NCBI GenBank assembly: GCA_024698925.1
Contig: JAILQO010000057.1
Coordinates: forward strand, 1 to 64,000
Direction of reading: 5' to 3'
DNA from: Bacteroidaceae bacterium
GTDB taxonomy: Bacteria > Bacteroidota > Bacteroidia > Bacteroidales > Bacteroidaceae
DNA length: 64,000 nucleotides
The notes below the pieces were generated by a model. That model was not told the DNA's origin and ran no database searches. It was given only the letters and a program-made list of their open reading frames with translations. The translations under genes were made by a program, and so were the position numbers. This document shows positions 8,397-17,118 of the stretch, piece by piece. Position 1 is the first letter of the stretch, and each line of letters starts with the position of its first letter.

Positions 8397-10430
8397 TTAT
8401 ACGACCTTAATCACTTTCACGCCGTAAACCTTGTGGTCAACTTTGTACCTGCGGTAGTAGGTCTTGGTTTTGCCTGTAGCTGGAGCTACATATGTATCTA
8501 CAGCAGAACCTGTTCCATCAGGATTGTCCCAATAGTTGCCACTCCAATCCGCGGGTGCTGAAGTGTCTGTCTCAGTGAATACGACAGCTGAATAGATATA
8601 AGAATCCTTTGCATAGTAGGTCGTTGATGAACTCCAAGTACCAGTTGCTTCAGTTGTACATGTGGCATTAGTGTAGTAACCTGTGGGGAAGCCAGCAGGT
8701 GATTCAGACAAATAAAGTGGGCTATATGTCTTTGTGTCATAGACAAAAGCGTAAGTGCCTGCACTAACTGTGAGTTCCGCTGCTGTTTTTGCCCCAACAG
8801 TAATGGGATTACCATTCTCGCCTGGAATCTGTTCAATTGAAGTACTAACTGCTGTTGACGTAACCTCTGTAAGCTCGAGTTTGTTGCGACCAGAAATATT
8901 TAGAGCATCCAATACAGTCGCTTCTGAAATCTCAACAGCACAACCTGTTCCTTTTGCTACAGTATAGAGTTTACTATTAGCATCGAGGTCATTTCTAAGC
9001 TTTGGGTCTGCACTTTCCAAATATACTTGTGCATAAACCTTACCCTTACTTGCTGAGTACTCGGGACCGTCTGTAAATAAGTGCCCCTTCTGATAGGTGG
9101 TAATGCTTGGAGTAGCAACTGTTGTAATAGTGGTCTGCTCACTTGTTGTCTCAATAGGATTGAGAACTACAGCGTCGAAGGTGATAGGATAGAGACCTGC
9201 AGGATCAGTGGTAGTTGTGCTCGTCCAACCATTGGTGTTATCGCTAATCTTAAAGATGTAAGTGTATGCATAGTTAGGCATCCACTTTGTGTAAGTCGCT
9301 GGTACAAATGCCTTTGCTCCGTGAATATGAATAACATCACTTGTATTTCCATCCTCAGAAACAAGGTCATAGTTTACGCGCATCTCCAGAACAACGCCAG
9401 TTTCATTAGGCAGCACTGTCTGATAATATGGAGTTGTGCCAGCAAAAGTTGCAGCAGTGGATGTTACTCCTAGCTTCGAACTAGTATAATTCAGTGTACT
9501 AAAAGATTGTGTTGAAACAGCAGCTGATCCTGTGATACCAACGTGAGCCTTGTTGTAGTCACTGGTCGGGCTTGTGCCACCAGGAGCTTTAGCACTACCG
9601 ATATTGGGGAAAGTTACAGTATAAGTACCTTTTGAGTAGAATGCATCAGCACCAAAGAGAGTGGCGTTTGCATTGTTAAGCTGGCCCGAACCAGTACCGG
9701 AGACTTTGAGAGGATCTGTGTCATTCTCGTAGAACTGGACATTTTGTACAGAATAACCAGGAACGGTCTCATAGATTGCCATGCGAATCTTAGAGGCCAG
9801 TGAACGGAACTCAAGTTCTACTTCCTTTTGGTAGTTGGCTTTAGCTACGGTCTTCATATCGGTGATGTAGCACTTGGCGAGTTCATTACGGTTACCAGTC
9901 AGTGTATAAGCCCCAGTCGTTGCGTTAGCATATGAGATGGCAGTAGCTAAAATCTGATTATCGCCCGGTGTACCTGAGGAAATGAGTGTATTTCCCTTGC
10001 CGATTGAATATGCGCAGAAATCATAGGCCGTTGTACTGAAATCCCAGTATTTGATGGTCTGTGATGTAATTCCAGTTGTAGAACCAAAATCATGGGTTTT
10101 GCTAACATATTCCCAGTCAGAGGTGTTGCTTGCGGTGGTTCCTGCGGTGTTCGCAGTCCATTCTACAGAATAGGTCTTGAAGACATCAGTTTGTCCAGTG
10201 CCTGTTCCGTCACCTTTAACACCGTGAACGTAGAATTTGTTGCCGAGTAGGTCGGCTGCATCAGCTCCAACTTGGTCAGCACGGGTCATGGCCTTGAATC
10301 CACTACCAAACTGGATGGATCCGTCATTCACTCCTTCGACAGTGCCTGGGGTGGCGTCGCCGATGAAGCTTTCGTCGGCGCAGCTGGCCATCAACGTGAC
10401 GGCGGCTGCGAGGAAGAGAATCTTTTTCAT
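8397..10430 (-). CDS. fimbrillin-family lipoprotein, large paralogue 2
   Basis: 677 residues from the ATG at 10430 (MKKILFLAAAVTLMASC, lipobox Cys17); an ATG three codons earlier at 10439 is less likely. It follows paralogue 1 segment by segment: 'MTRADQVGADAADLLGNKF', 'TSDWEYV', 'QTIKYWDF', 'FRSLASKIRMAIYETVPGYSVQNV', 'YAYTYIFKISDNTNGWTST', 'DPAGLYPITFDAVV'. The ending is again two repeats of a (Y/W)(Y/W)TN/DN..T...TYY unit, then VYGVKVIKVV. The lipoprotein signal and fimbrillin core suggest an outer-membrane-exported pilin. The spacing to the upstream paralogue 3 is only 58 bp, so the two are probably co-transcribed. Confidence 0.8.
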   Translation of the reverse strand: MKKILFLAAAVTLMASCADESFIGDATPGTVEGVNDGSIQFGSGFKAMTRADQVGADAADLLGNKFYVHGVKGDGTGTGQTDVFKTYSVEWTANTAGTTASNTSDWEYVSKTHDFGSTTGITSQTIKYWDFSTTAYDFCAYSIGKGNTLISSGTPGDNQILATAISYANATTGAYTLTGNRNELAKCYITDMKTVAKANYQKEVELEFRSLASKIRMAIYETVPGYSVQNVQFYENDTDPLKVSGTGSGQLNNANATLFGADAFYSKGTYTVTFPNIGSAKAPGGTSPTSDYNKAHVGITGSAAVSTQSFSTLNYTSSKLGVTSTAATFAGTTPYYQTVLPNETGVVLEMRVNYDLVSEDGNTSDVIHIHGAKAFVPATYTKWMPNYAYTYIFKISDNTNGWTSTTTTDPAGLYPITFDAVVLNPIETTSEQTTITTVATPSITTYQKGHLFTDGPEYSASKGKVYAQVYLESADPKLRNDLDANSKLYTVAKGTGCAVEISEATVLDALNISGRNKLELTEVTSTAVSTSIEQIPGENGNPITVGAKTAAELTVSAGTYAFVYDTKTYSPLYLSESPAGFPTGYYTNATCTTEATGTWSSSTTYYAKDSYIYSAVVFTETDTSAPADWSGNYWDNPDGTGSAVDTYVAPATGKTKTYYRRYKVDHKVYGVKVIKVV

Positions 10431-10488
10431 AATAGTCATAGTTTATGAGTTAGTATTAATTTATGATTTATATAATTATTGTATCTTA

Positions 10489-12384
10489 TTATTGTACCTT
10501 GATGACCTTGACATCATAGACACCTGCAGTACCTTCATCGCCAGCCTTAATATAGGACAGCTTTGCAAGATTTGCCTCGAATGCAGCTTCTGTGGGTACA
10601 GAAACAGCATAATGTGCGCCGCTTAAGCTCTGCATGTAGTATGTCACGCTGGAACTGTAATTGCCAGTCGTCACAGCTGTGTAGGTGGGAGCTGCATAGG
10701 CGGTTCTCGTGTAAACGTATGCATAATATGTAGCTGCTGCAGAGGGCGTGAAATATACATTGCTGATGGAGGGAGTCGTACCATTAGCAAGGGGAATAGT
10801 GGTCCCAAGTGTAGTTGCCTCTGGTGTCAAGGTGATACCCATCGGTGAACCTGTCAGCTGACCGAGGACCTCAGCCTCAGTAGCGGGCTTATTTAATTTG
10901 TAGATTTGTGCTTTACCATCAGTGCTACCCAAGCCTGTCGGAGTAATCACAGGATGGCTTGCATTGCTGTTGTCAGTAATGGCAACATAAATTGGCTTGG
11001 AAGCGGTGTATTCGTTCACAATCTGGCCTTGCGCGTAGGTGGTGATGCTGTTTGTGGCAACAGAAGTGATAGTCTCCTGACGATCCTCGGTCATGTCCAC
11101 GACGATAGCATCGAAGGTGATGGGCTTCAGGCCTTCGGGATCTGTCGGATCGCCATCGCCGTCAACGTCACCGGTGGTACCGTTGGTCTTGTCGGAGATC
11201 TTGAAGATGTAGGTGTAAGCGAAGTTGCTCTTCCACTGGACATTTATAGCAGGAACGATGGCACGTGCGCCCTTGACATGAATAACGTCAGCAGAACCAT
11301 CATCTGCATACATCGTGAAGTCGAGTTTGAGGAGCAAAGGATTGTTGTTGCCCTCGAACGGGAATATAGGAATATAATAATTATTTGCAGCCTCGCCAGC
11401 TACCCAAGTCGGACTTGAAGCAGTAGTAGCCAATGTCTTGTTAATAATAGCAGAACCATCACCAAGCTTTAAGTAATAATTATAGCCACCAGTTGGGTTG
11501 CTCACCTTCGGGCGGTTAATCACTTGTGTAGCTGTTGTTGCGTCGTAATAGGTGACGTTGATGGTCTGGTCTGCGGCAGTCTTTACATTCTGGAGAGATG
11601 CATAGAAGCCGTCAGTTTTTACATCATTCATCTCTTTAAAACTGGTTACGGCAGCTGTCGCATCATAGTCGATGCGGAATCTGTCAATCTTGACGGTGTA
11701 GCCAGGAATGGTCTCGTAGAAACCTACGCGAACCTTAGAACCGAGGTTGCGGAAGGTGAGGTTGACAGTCTGATCATACTTGGAGAAAGGAACCTCAAGA
11801 CGGTCTGAGAAATACAGGTTGTTCAGTGTTGCGCCATTCTTGACCGTAACAGCATAACCCTTGTTGTACAAAGAGGTACCATCTGCGGTGGTCTTAGTAA
11901 CAACGACCTTGTCTGTAGCCGCAGCCTTAGGATAGCTGATGTCGCTGCTGGAGAATGCATAGAAGGTGTAGCCGTTGTCTGCGCTGTAGTCCCAGTACTT
12001 GATACCCTGAGCCGTGGGCGCTGCATCGTAAGACTGCAGGCCAACATACTCCCAGTCGTTGGTGTTGGAGGCTGTCTTTCCAGCTGTGTTAGCTGCCCAT
12101 GCTACCTGGAAGTTGTTGTAAACAACAGCATCATAGGAAGCGGTCTTGTCTTCAGCTGAGAAGTGCTTGGTACCGTACACAACAAACTTGTTGCCGAGCT
12201 TGGCGGCAGCGTCTGCTCCGTAGAAGTCCGCACGGGTCATAGCGGGAGCGGAACCACCGAAGACGATGGCACCATTGGTGGTCTCAACCACAGGCTCGGT
12301 GCTTTCGCCAAGGAATTCGCTTCCTGTGCAGCTAACCAGCGCGAAGCTCGTCAGGGCTGTGAGGAAAAGTGCTTTTGTTTTCAT
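10489..12384 (-). CDS. fimbrillin-family lipoprotein, large paralogue 3
   Basis: 631 residues starting MKTKALFLTALTSFALVSC (lipobox Cys19). It has the same order of motifs as paralogues 1 and 2 ('MTRADFYGADAAAKLGNKF', 'NDWEYVGL', 'GIKYWDYS', 'FRNLGSKVRVGFYETIPGYTV', 'FAYTYIFKISDKTNG', 'ITFDAIVVDM') but is shorter and more divergent. The C-terminal repeat is reduced to one recognisable GNYSSSVTYYMQS unit before VYDVKVIKVQ. The insert DVDGDGDPTDPEG is a calcium-loop-like Asp-rich run. As the upstream-most of the three pilins it may be the major subunit, but nothing in the sequence proves this. Confidence 0.8.
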   Translation of the reverse strand: MKTKALFLTALTSFALVSCTGSEFLGESTEPVVETTNGAIVFGGSAPAMTRADFYGADAAAKLGNKFVVYGTKHFSAEDKTASYDAVVYNNFQVAWAANTAGKTASNTNDWEYVGLQSYDAAPTAQGIKYWDYSADNGYTFYAFSSSDISYPKAAATDKVVVTKTTADGTSLYNKGYAVTVKNGATLNNLYFSDRLEVPFSKYDQTVNLTFRNLGSKVRVGFYETIPGYTVKIDRFRIDYDATAAVTSFKEMNDVKTDGFYASLQNVKTAADQTINVTYYDATTATQVINRPKVSNPTGGYNYYLKLGDGSAIINKTLATTASSPTWVAGEAANNYYIPIFPFEGNNNPLLLKLDFTMYADDGSADVIHVKGARAIVPAINVQWKSNFAYTYIFKISDKTNGTTGDVDGDGDPTDPEGLKPITFDAIVVDMTEDRQETITSVATNSITTYAQGQIVNEYTASKPIYVAITDNSNASHPVITPTGLGSTDGKAQIYKLNKPATEAEVLGQLTGSPMGITLTPEATTLGTTIPLANGTTPSISNVYFTPSAAATYYAYVYTRTAYAAPTYTAVTTGNYSSSVTYYMQSLSGAHYAVSVPTEAAFEANLAKLSYIKAGDEGTAGVYDVKVIKVQ

Positions 12385-12637
12385 AATCGTTTGTTTTTAG
12401 TTTTTGTTATTTGTTTTGTTTGTTTCTTTTTCTTTCGTTTCTGTTTCTTTTTTCTTGTGAATGGCGCCCCTGGGACGCGTGACACAAATCAGAGATTTTA
12501 GTATTTACTGGTTCGTAGTGAATGATTTTCTTAAATTTTTATTTTTTATTTTTGATTAATTCGTGAAATGAATTTATGTTTAATTATTGTAAAGTTCTTT
12601 TTTACATGAATTGTCCATGAATCGCGTCATGAATTTC
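12385..12637. other. 253-bp AT-rich leader upstream of the fimbrillins
   Basis: Pyrimidine-rich (TTTGTTTCTTT) next to the fimbrillin start, then AT-rich, with three CATGAAT units at about 12603-12645. No CAAAnnTA box suitable for a minus-strand Bacteroidetes promoter could be found. The length would allow a long 5' untranslated leader. Confidence 0.4.
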
Positions 12638-13141
12638 TCATGAATTATTATCGTTTAGTTCATTCTCTTTTTCGAATCTCCAATAATCTTCAGGGTCTAT
12701 ATCTGAATCTACGGGATAAAGCAAATTCATATTGCGGTCCAAAAGCACACATTCGTTTGTCTCTTCAATGTAGGCATATCGTTCACCCTGTAAACTCTTG
12801 CTCCCAAAATTGATGAGAAGACTGATAGGTGACTTTGTCAGACGCATGTAGTTGAATAGCTGTGCCCTATGGGCAGGGATGATGTCGCAGGTTGATTTTA
12901 GCTCGATGATGATATCCTTGACTGATAAGTCTGGTTGGTAGTATTTCTGCATTAGCTGTCCTTTGTAATAGCAAGGGAGGTGTTCCTCCATAGAGTGAGG
13001 GATGCCACGTGCCTGAAGTTCCATATGTAGAGCCTCTGTATATAAAGGCTCCAACAAACCCCAGTTTAGCTGGGAGTGGACGGTCATGGCTGCGCCAATG
13101 ATATCGTATACTACCTTTTTATAATCCTTTGGACTCACCAT
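12638..13141 (-). CDS. GxxExxY family protein (PD-(D/E)XK-like)
   Basis: 167 residues. The family motif appears as GLLEPLYTE (residues ~29-37), followed by 'HLPCYYKGQLMQKYYQPDLSVKDIIIELKS', where D..(I)IELKS resembles the D-ExK core of PD-(D/E)XK nuclease folds. GxxExxY proteins are common in Bacteroidetes; their function is not established. It sits between the DUF5119-like lipoprotein and fimbrillin 3, same strand, with 77 and 253 bp spacers. Its presence inside a fimbrial locus, like the TA pair, looks like insertion of a stability or defence-type cassette (inference). Confidence 0.8.
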   Translation of the reverse strand: MVSPKDYKKVVYDIIGAAMTVHSQLNWGLLEPLYTEALHMELQARGIPHSMEEHLPCYYKGQLMQKYYQPDLSVKDIIIELKSTCDIIPAHRAQLFNYMRLTKSPISLLINFGSKSLQGERYAYIEETNECVLLDRNMNLLYPVDSDIDPEDYWRFEKENELNDNNS

Positions 13142-13218
13142 TTGAATTTATGAATAATTTGTGACTTATATTTATGATTAATTCGTGTGAAAATAGGGTC
13201 GGGGGCGGGCCCGTTTCT

Positions 13219-14496
13219 TTACATTTCTATCACCCAGGTGCCGCCATCTTCGTAGTCCTTAACTACGGCATTGAATCCGGAGCCGCCGGGGCGGGTGGGT
13301 ATTGGGACTGTGTCCATATCGAGTTCCACTTTGATGACGCCACCTTTGTAGAGCCTTTTGACTTGGTCGGTTATGTCAAACACCAGCGTTGAATCCATAC
13401 CGTTGTTGAATTGCACGTCCATGTCCATGTAGTGGCGAAAGGGGTCGCGGACCTGTGAGGAGTGGGTGATCTTGTTGGCTGCGATGTCGCAGATGCCGAA
13501 GGTCATCACGCGCCCGCCCAGCACATCGGCGTACTCCGTCGTGGCGTCCGGGACCTTGGGGTCGTCGGGGTGGTAGCCCAAGAGGGGGATGTCCCTCTTC
13601 ATACGGACGTCGAAAGGCACGGAGACGGCTTCCGAACCGCCCTTACCGGTGTTCACGTTGGTGGAACGGGCGAAGCCAGAGATCTGGCCGGTACCGATTT
13701 CCTGTGCGATGCGTCCCTTGTTGTTATGTAGAATCAGCTCGATCAGGTAGATATAGGTGATGGGGCGCAGCGTCATGTTCAGCTGCTTGACCCATACATT
13801 GCGCTCGGCATCGAAATCGAAGCCCTCCAGATCGCGGTTGATCTCCATCGCCTGGTCGTAGGCGGAGAACAGGGCCTCGGGCTCGTAGAAGGCACGCGTA
13901 AATTGGGGAGCGTGGTAGCGCGAGGGCACCATCGAGGGGTTGGTGAAGGCCGTCACGGAGTCGAGTGACGTCGCCTCGTCGAAGTGAAGACTGACGATAC
14001 CGTCAGGTGACACGGTGTTGTTCCAGACCAGAATGTCCCAGAAGCCCCATTCGTACTCGCCCTGGAAGTGGTTGCCCGCGATGGGTGGGTCGTTGGGGGG
14101 CGCGACGGTGTGGTTGGCGAAGGGAATCTCGCCGGTATAGTAGCGGCGGAGGAGGAATACCTCAGGCTTGGTGTAGCCGATAGGACCCTGGTGGTCCAGG
14201 TAGTCCTTCTCGTCCCAACCGTAGTGCCACTCGGCTTCCCAGTCGTACTTGACACCGTACTCAATCTCGTAGTCCCACAGCACCTTCAGGTCCAAATCCA
14301 CCTCCGGGAATTCCAGCACCGCCTTCATGGAACGGTACAGGTGGAGCTCCGGCTCGCGCACGCAAGAGATAAAGACCATAATAAGCCCAATGAGGCCAAT
14401 GAGGCACATTGGTCCAATGGATAATGGACAATGGGCAATGGACAATGATTGTCCAATTGCGCTCATCCTGCTTATTATGGTCTTAATTCTTAACAT
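13219..14496 (-). CDS. DUF5119-like fimbrial lipoprotein
   Basis: 425 residues from the ATG at 14496; ATGs at 14466 and 14409 are alternatives. The hydrophobic run CLIGLIGLIMVFISC ends in a lipobox Cys45, then VREPELHLYRS. The 'C.RE.EL..Y' opening and aromatic-rich 'WDYEIEYGVKYDWEAEWHYGW' resemble DUF5119 lipoproteins that accompany fimbrillins in Bacteroidales. The family assignment is from memory and moderate. It lies between the OmpA-DUF3575 gene and the GxxExxY gene, so a pilus anchor or assembly role is likely. The signal-peptide core is coded by 9-bp CTCATTGGC repeats and the preceding residues by GTCCATT-type repeats, so much of the export signal is simple repeat. Confidence 0.65.
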   Translation of the reverse strand: MLRIKTIISRMSAIGQSLSIAHCPLSIGPMCLIGLIGLIMVFISCVREPELHLYRSMKAVLEFPEVDLDLKVLWDYEIEYGVKYDWEAEWHYGWDEKDYLDHQGPIGYTKPEVFLLRRYYTGEIPFANHTVAPPNDPPIAGNHFQGEYEWGFWDILVWNNTVSPDGIVSLHFDEATSLDSVTAFTNPSMVPSRYHAPQFTRAFYEPEALFSAYDQAMEINRDLEGFDFDAERNVWVKQLNMTLRPITYIYLIELILHNNKGRIAQEIGTGQISGFARSTNVNTGKGGSEAVSVPFDVRMKRDIPLLGYHPDDPKVPDATTEYADVLGGRVMTFGICDIAANKITHSSQVRDPFRHYMDMDVQFNNGMDSTLVFDITDQVKRLYKGGVIKVELDMDTVPIPTRPGGSGFNAVVKDYEDGGTWVIEM

Positions 14497-14580
14497 TAAA
14501 TTTTCGTTATCGTTCTCGTTTCGGCCTCATTGTCCATTGTTCATTGTCCATTGTCCATTGTCCATTAGGCCTATTGGTCT
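14380..14580. repeat. 9-bp and 7-bp simple repeats around the DUF5119-like gene start
   Basis: Bases 14385-14412 carry AATGAGGCC units read in frame as the LIGLIGLI signal core. Bases 14410-14460 carry TGGACAATG-type units. Bases 14526-14568 carry six GTCCATT units in the spacer to the OmpA-DUF3575 gene. The same families occur at 1.8, 4.7, 5.0 and 15.3 kb. Confidence 0.75.
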
Positions 14581-14581
14581 G

Positions 14582-16141
14582 TTATTGCAATATTTTCAAC
14601 TCTCTTGGAATCACACTCACACCCTTCTTGGTCCAGCGACGGTAGAGGAGGTCGTAGCTGAGAGTGATGCCTACGCGGGTGGGGCCGAGCCAGGTGAAGC
14701 GGTACTGGCGCTCCTTGAACAGGTCGGGGTCGGCGGTCCACTTGTAGTAGTAGAGGTCGTCGTGATAGTCCGGATTGACGGGGTTCTCGTACTGGTAGGG
14801 GTCGTACTGGCAACGGAAGAAGCCGGCTTGCACGCCGAACTCCAGTCGCCAGTGGCCTTTCTTCGTCAGGGGCAGGACGTAGCCTGCGCCGATGCCGGCA
14901 CCTGCACCTTCACCCATCCAACCGCGGTTGGCATCGAAGCAGATGCCGAAGATGGCGTTGTGGACATAGCCTTGCAGGTAGAGACCGCGGAAAGCGGCGC
15001 CTTCGCCTGCGGGATTGCGGTCGATGCTGCCGCTACGCAGGTAGTAGCGTGCCTCCAGCTGGTAGTTGCGGATCTGGAAGAACTTGTGGTCGGCATAATG
15101 CTGCCACCACGGGCAGTCCAGCGAGGCGCCGAAGGTAAAGTGCCCATAGAGCGGGTAGTACTCAACGGCGATATTGGGGATGGGGCACCAGCGGTCGTAG
15201 CCGGGAACGTAAGCCGCATCAAAGAGCAGATTGCTCTTCACCGACAGTACCTCGCGACGCGGGACGGTGAGCACAATCGGCTTCGAAACGGGTTCGGGAG
15301 TGACTGGCTCTTGGACCTCATTAGCCTCATTGGCCTCAGGGACCACAACGGGTTCTTTGGGTTCCTCGGGGGTGGGCTCTTCGAGCTTGGCTTTCTCGAA
15401 GAAGAGGATGACGCGGGCAGCACGCAGCTCGGGGAAGTAAGTGTGGAGCAGACGCTTCCACAGACGACCGCCCTGCAGTTTCTGCAGTTTGCGCTTCAGG
15501 ATGGTGTACTCGTAGTGCGGCACGTGGCGATCACAGAGTGTCTCGACGGTAGCGAGATCCGGATCGTTGGCCCTACGCATCATGGTCAGCAGGAGGGCGT
15601 AGTCCTCAGTGACGGCCTCAGAGGTGAAGCTGCTCTCCTCTACGGGCACGAGCAAGCGCGCGCGTAAAAAATTAGACAACGCTTCCAGACGACGACGTCC
15701 CAACATGCGGTTGTTGGGTACGGGACCTTCAGGTGACGCAGCACCACGCAGCACAATACGGCGCAGGCGCAGCGTGTCCTTGTTGATACGCGGCAATAGT
15801 TCATCCTCTAACAGGTGGAGCAACGAGTCGTTGGTGTAAATATCGTAGCGGTTCACGCGGAATACCACGCGCCCCGCCTTATCCAGAAAGTCTTCATCCG
15901 AGAGCCTAACCAGGCTGGCGTCCTCCTTGGCGTCGATAAAGCGGATGAAGGGATATCGGTTGTAAAACGTTGTGTCGATGGGGGTGGGCGGGGCGCTGAG
16001 ATCCAGGGATGCTAATGGTTCCATCTCCGCGCGCTCCAGTGGGATTGCGAAGATGTAATTCGTGCTCAGTAAAGCTGTAAATAAGACTGTTAACTTTACC
16101 AGAGTGAATGTCCTTTTGTATAACGTACTGAAAACCAGCAT
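14582..16141 (-). CDS. OmpA-like / DUF3575 outer-membrane protein
   Basis: 519 residues from the ATG at 16141 (MLVFSTLYKRTFTLVKLTVLFTALL signal). The frame is open to 16219, but that ATG lies in the promoter -7 box, which decides the start. Residues ~60-270 are an OmpA-like periplasmic region ('RIVLRGAASPEGPVPNN', 'RRLEALSNFL'). Residues ~295-519 match DUF3575 ('VLSVKSNLLFDAAYVPGYD', 'IAVEYYPLYGHFTFGASLDCPWW', 'ARYYLR', final 'GITLSYDLLYRRWTKKGVSV'), a beta-barrel domain typical of the first gene of Bacteroidales fimbrial loci. A linker at ~267 contains EANEANE coded by the 9-bp repeat. Likely role: outer-membrane partner in fimbriae assembly. Confidence 0.8.
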   Translation of the reverse strand: MLVFSTLYKRTFTLVKLTVLFTALLSTNYIFAIPLERAEMEPLASLDLSAPPTPIDTTFYNRYPFIRFIDAKEDASLVRLSDEDFLDKAGRVVFRVNRYDIYTNDSLLHLLEDELLPRINKDTLRLRRIVLRGAASPEGPVPNNRMLGRRRLEALSNFLRARLLVPVEESSFTSEAVTEDYALLLTMMRRANDPDLATVETLCDRHVPHYEYTILKRKLQKLQGGRLWKRLLHTYFPELRAARVILFFEKAKLEEPTPEEPKEPVVVPEANEANEVQEPVTPEPVSKPIVLTVPRREVLSVKSNLLFDAAYVPGYDRWCPIPNIAVEYYPLYGHFTFGASLDCPWWQHYADHKFFQIRNYQLEARYYLRSGSIDRNPAGEGAAFRGLYLQGYVHNAIFGICFDANRGWMGEGAGAGIGAGYVLPLTKKGHWRLEFGVQAGFFRCQYDPYQYENPVNPDYHDDLYYYKWTADPDLFKERQYRFTWLGPTRVGITLSYDLLYRRWTKKGVSVIPRELKILQ

Positions 16142-16216
16142 TTTCGTTTTTTTTGTCCGCCTTGCACGCGTGTGTAGATTATTAAGTCGCGTGTGTGCGT
16201 GAACTTTATTTAAATG

Positions 16217-16248
16217 CAAAGATACGGCAATTCTTTGAAGTTTCCAAA
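16217..16248 (-). promoter_or_regulatory. Bacteroidetes-type promoter of the fimbrial locus
   Basis: On the minus strand: -33 TTTG (16248-16245), 20-bp spacer, -7 TATCTTTG (16224-16217), a perfect match to the Bacteroidales consensus. It implies a transcript start near 16210 and places the translation start at 16141 rather than 16219. Confidence 0.75.
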
Positions 16249-16751
16249 TAAATCTTTAAAAAAATGTGGTCGTGCGGCAATATTTGATGCGTGTCAATTT
16301 TACAATTTTTATATCTTTAACGGCTCACAATTTCCTGTATCCCGCTACCACGGAGCCTTTCGCGTGATTGACCCGCCGAAAGTTAACAAACCAAAAGTCT
16401 TGCATAAAAAGTTAAAATTTGTCGGCGGCGGTGGGGCGGGGTGGCGAGAAAGACTAAAACCTTACTCAAGTAATCCGGATTCGTGAGTGTCTGGATGTCT
16501 GCCCAAATAAAAGAAATGCCTGCTTAAATGAGCCAAAGCGCCCAATTCCTTTCTAATTTGTATCTCCATTCCCTTCTTGCGGTCAAAAAGGGAACAAAAT
16601 CATGAAAATGCTTTTGTGTGGTAAATAAATGTTAATCAATATGTGGTATAAAGTTGAAAAGCGTTAAGGATTTTTGACTATTTTGCGCTATAATAGAAGA
16701 ACAAAAGAGCTGCTGTGTGCTTGTTTGACCATAAACCACAAAGAATATATT

Positions 16752-16862
16752 ACAACTACGGAAGCTACGGATTGTACGGCTCTAATCCTTTAGTAATCAG
16801 TGCGGTCAAGCGAATGATGCGGGTAGTAGAGAAAACCGTAAAATCCGTAAAATCTGTAGTTG
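16752..16862. repeat. imperfect inverted repeat
   Basis: ACAACTACGGAAGCTACGG at 16752 onward pairs with the reverse complement of a TACGGATTTTACGG-type arm ending TCTGTAGTTGT at 16862. The arms are about 28 nt with several mismatches, flanking ~55 bp. Confidence 0.5.
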
Positions 16863-17015
16863 TAAAAGATGAATTCGTTGTCTAATCCACGCTGAATCCG
16901 TACTGAAAGAGAGCCAACTAGATTAAACAGTGGTTATTTGTCTTTCTTCGATAGGCTGATGGGATATCTCTGTAAGTCCTATATAAAATATAATTAGAAC
17001 CTGATAGATTTTATG

Positions 17016-17118
17016 TTCCAAGCTTTGGAATATGTGTGCCAAGGCTTGAAACATGTGTACCAAGCCTTGGAATATAAGTTCCAGGACTTGGAACATAATT
17101 TCGTTCCAGGTCTATGAA
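17016..17118. repeat. array of five 15-bp palindromes at about 21-bp pitch
   Basis: Units start at 17016, 17037, 17058, 17079 and 17104 (TTCCAAGCTTTGGAA, TGCCAAGGCTTGAAA, TACCAAGCCTTGGAA, TTCCAGGACTTGGAA, TTCCAGGTCTATGAA), separated by 6-bp linkers such as TATGTG and CATGTG; the last linker is longer. A second array of the same family is at 62638-62715. Confidence 0.85.

Noticed and set aside
14327..15667. 446-codon plus-strand frame opposite the OmpA-DUF3575 gene
   Set aside because: Low-complexity valine/glutamate-rich translation with no domain; the minus-strand frame has a promoter, signal peptide and DUF3575 motifs.
16214..16486. 90-codon frame on plus strand in the non-coding region
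   Set aside because: Basic, no domain, starts inside the minus-strand promoter; codon pattern is unlike its neighbours.
17016..17118. CRISPR-like array
   Set aside because: The repeated unit is a 15-bp palindrome with 6-bp linkers; there are no 25-40-bp spacers and no cas genes nearby.
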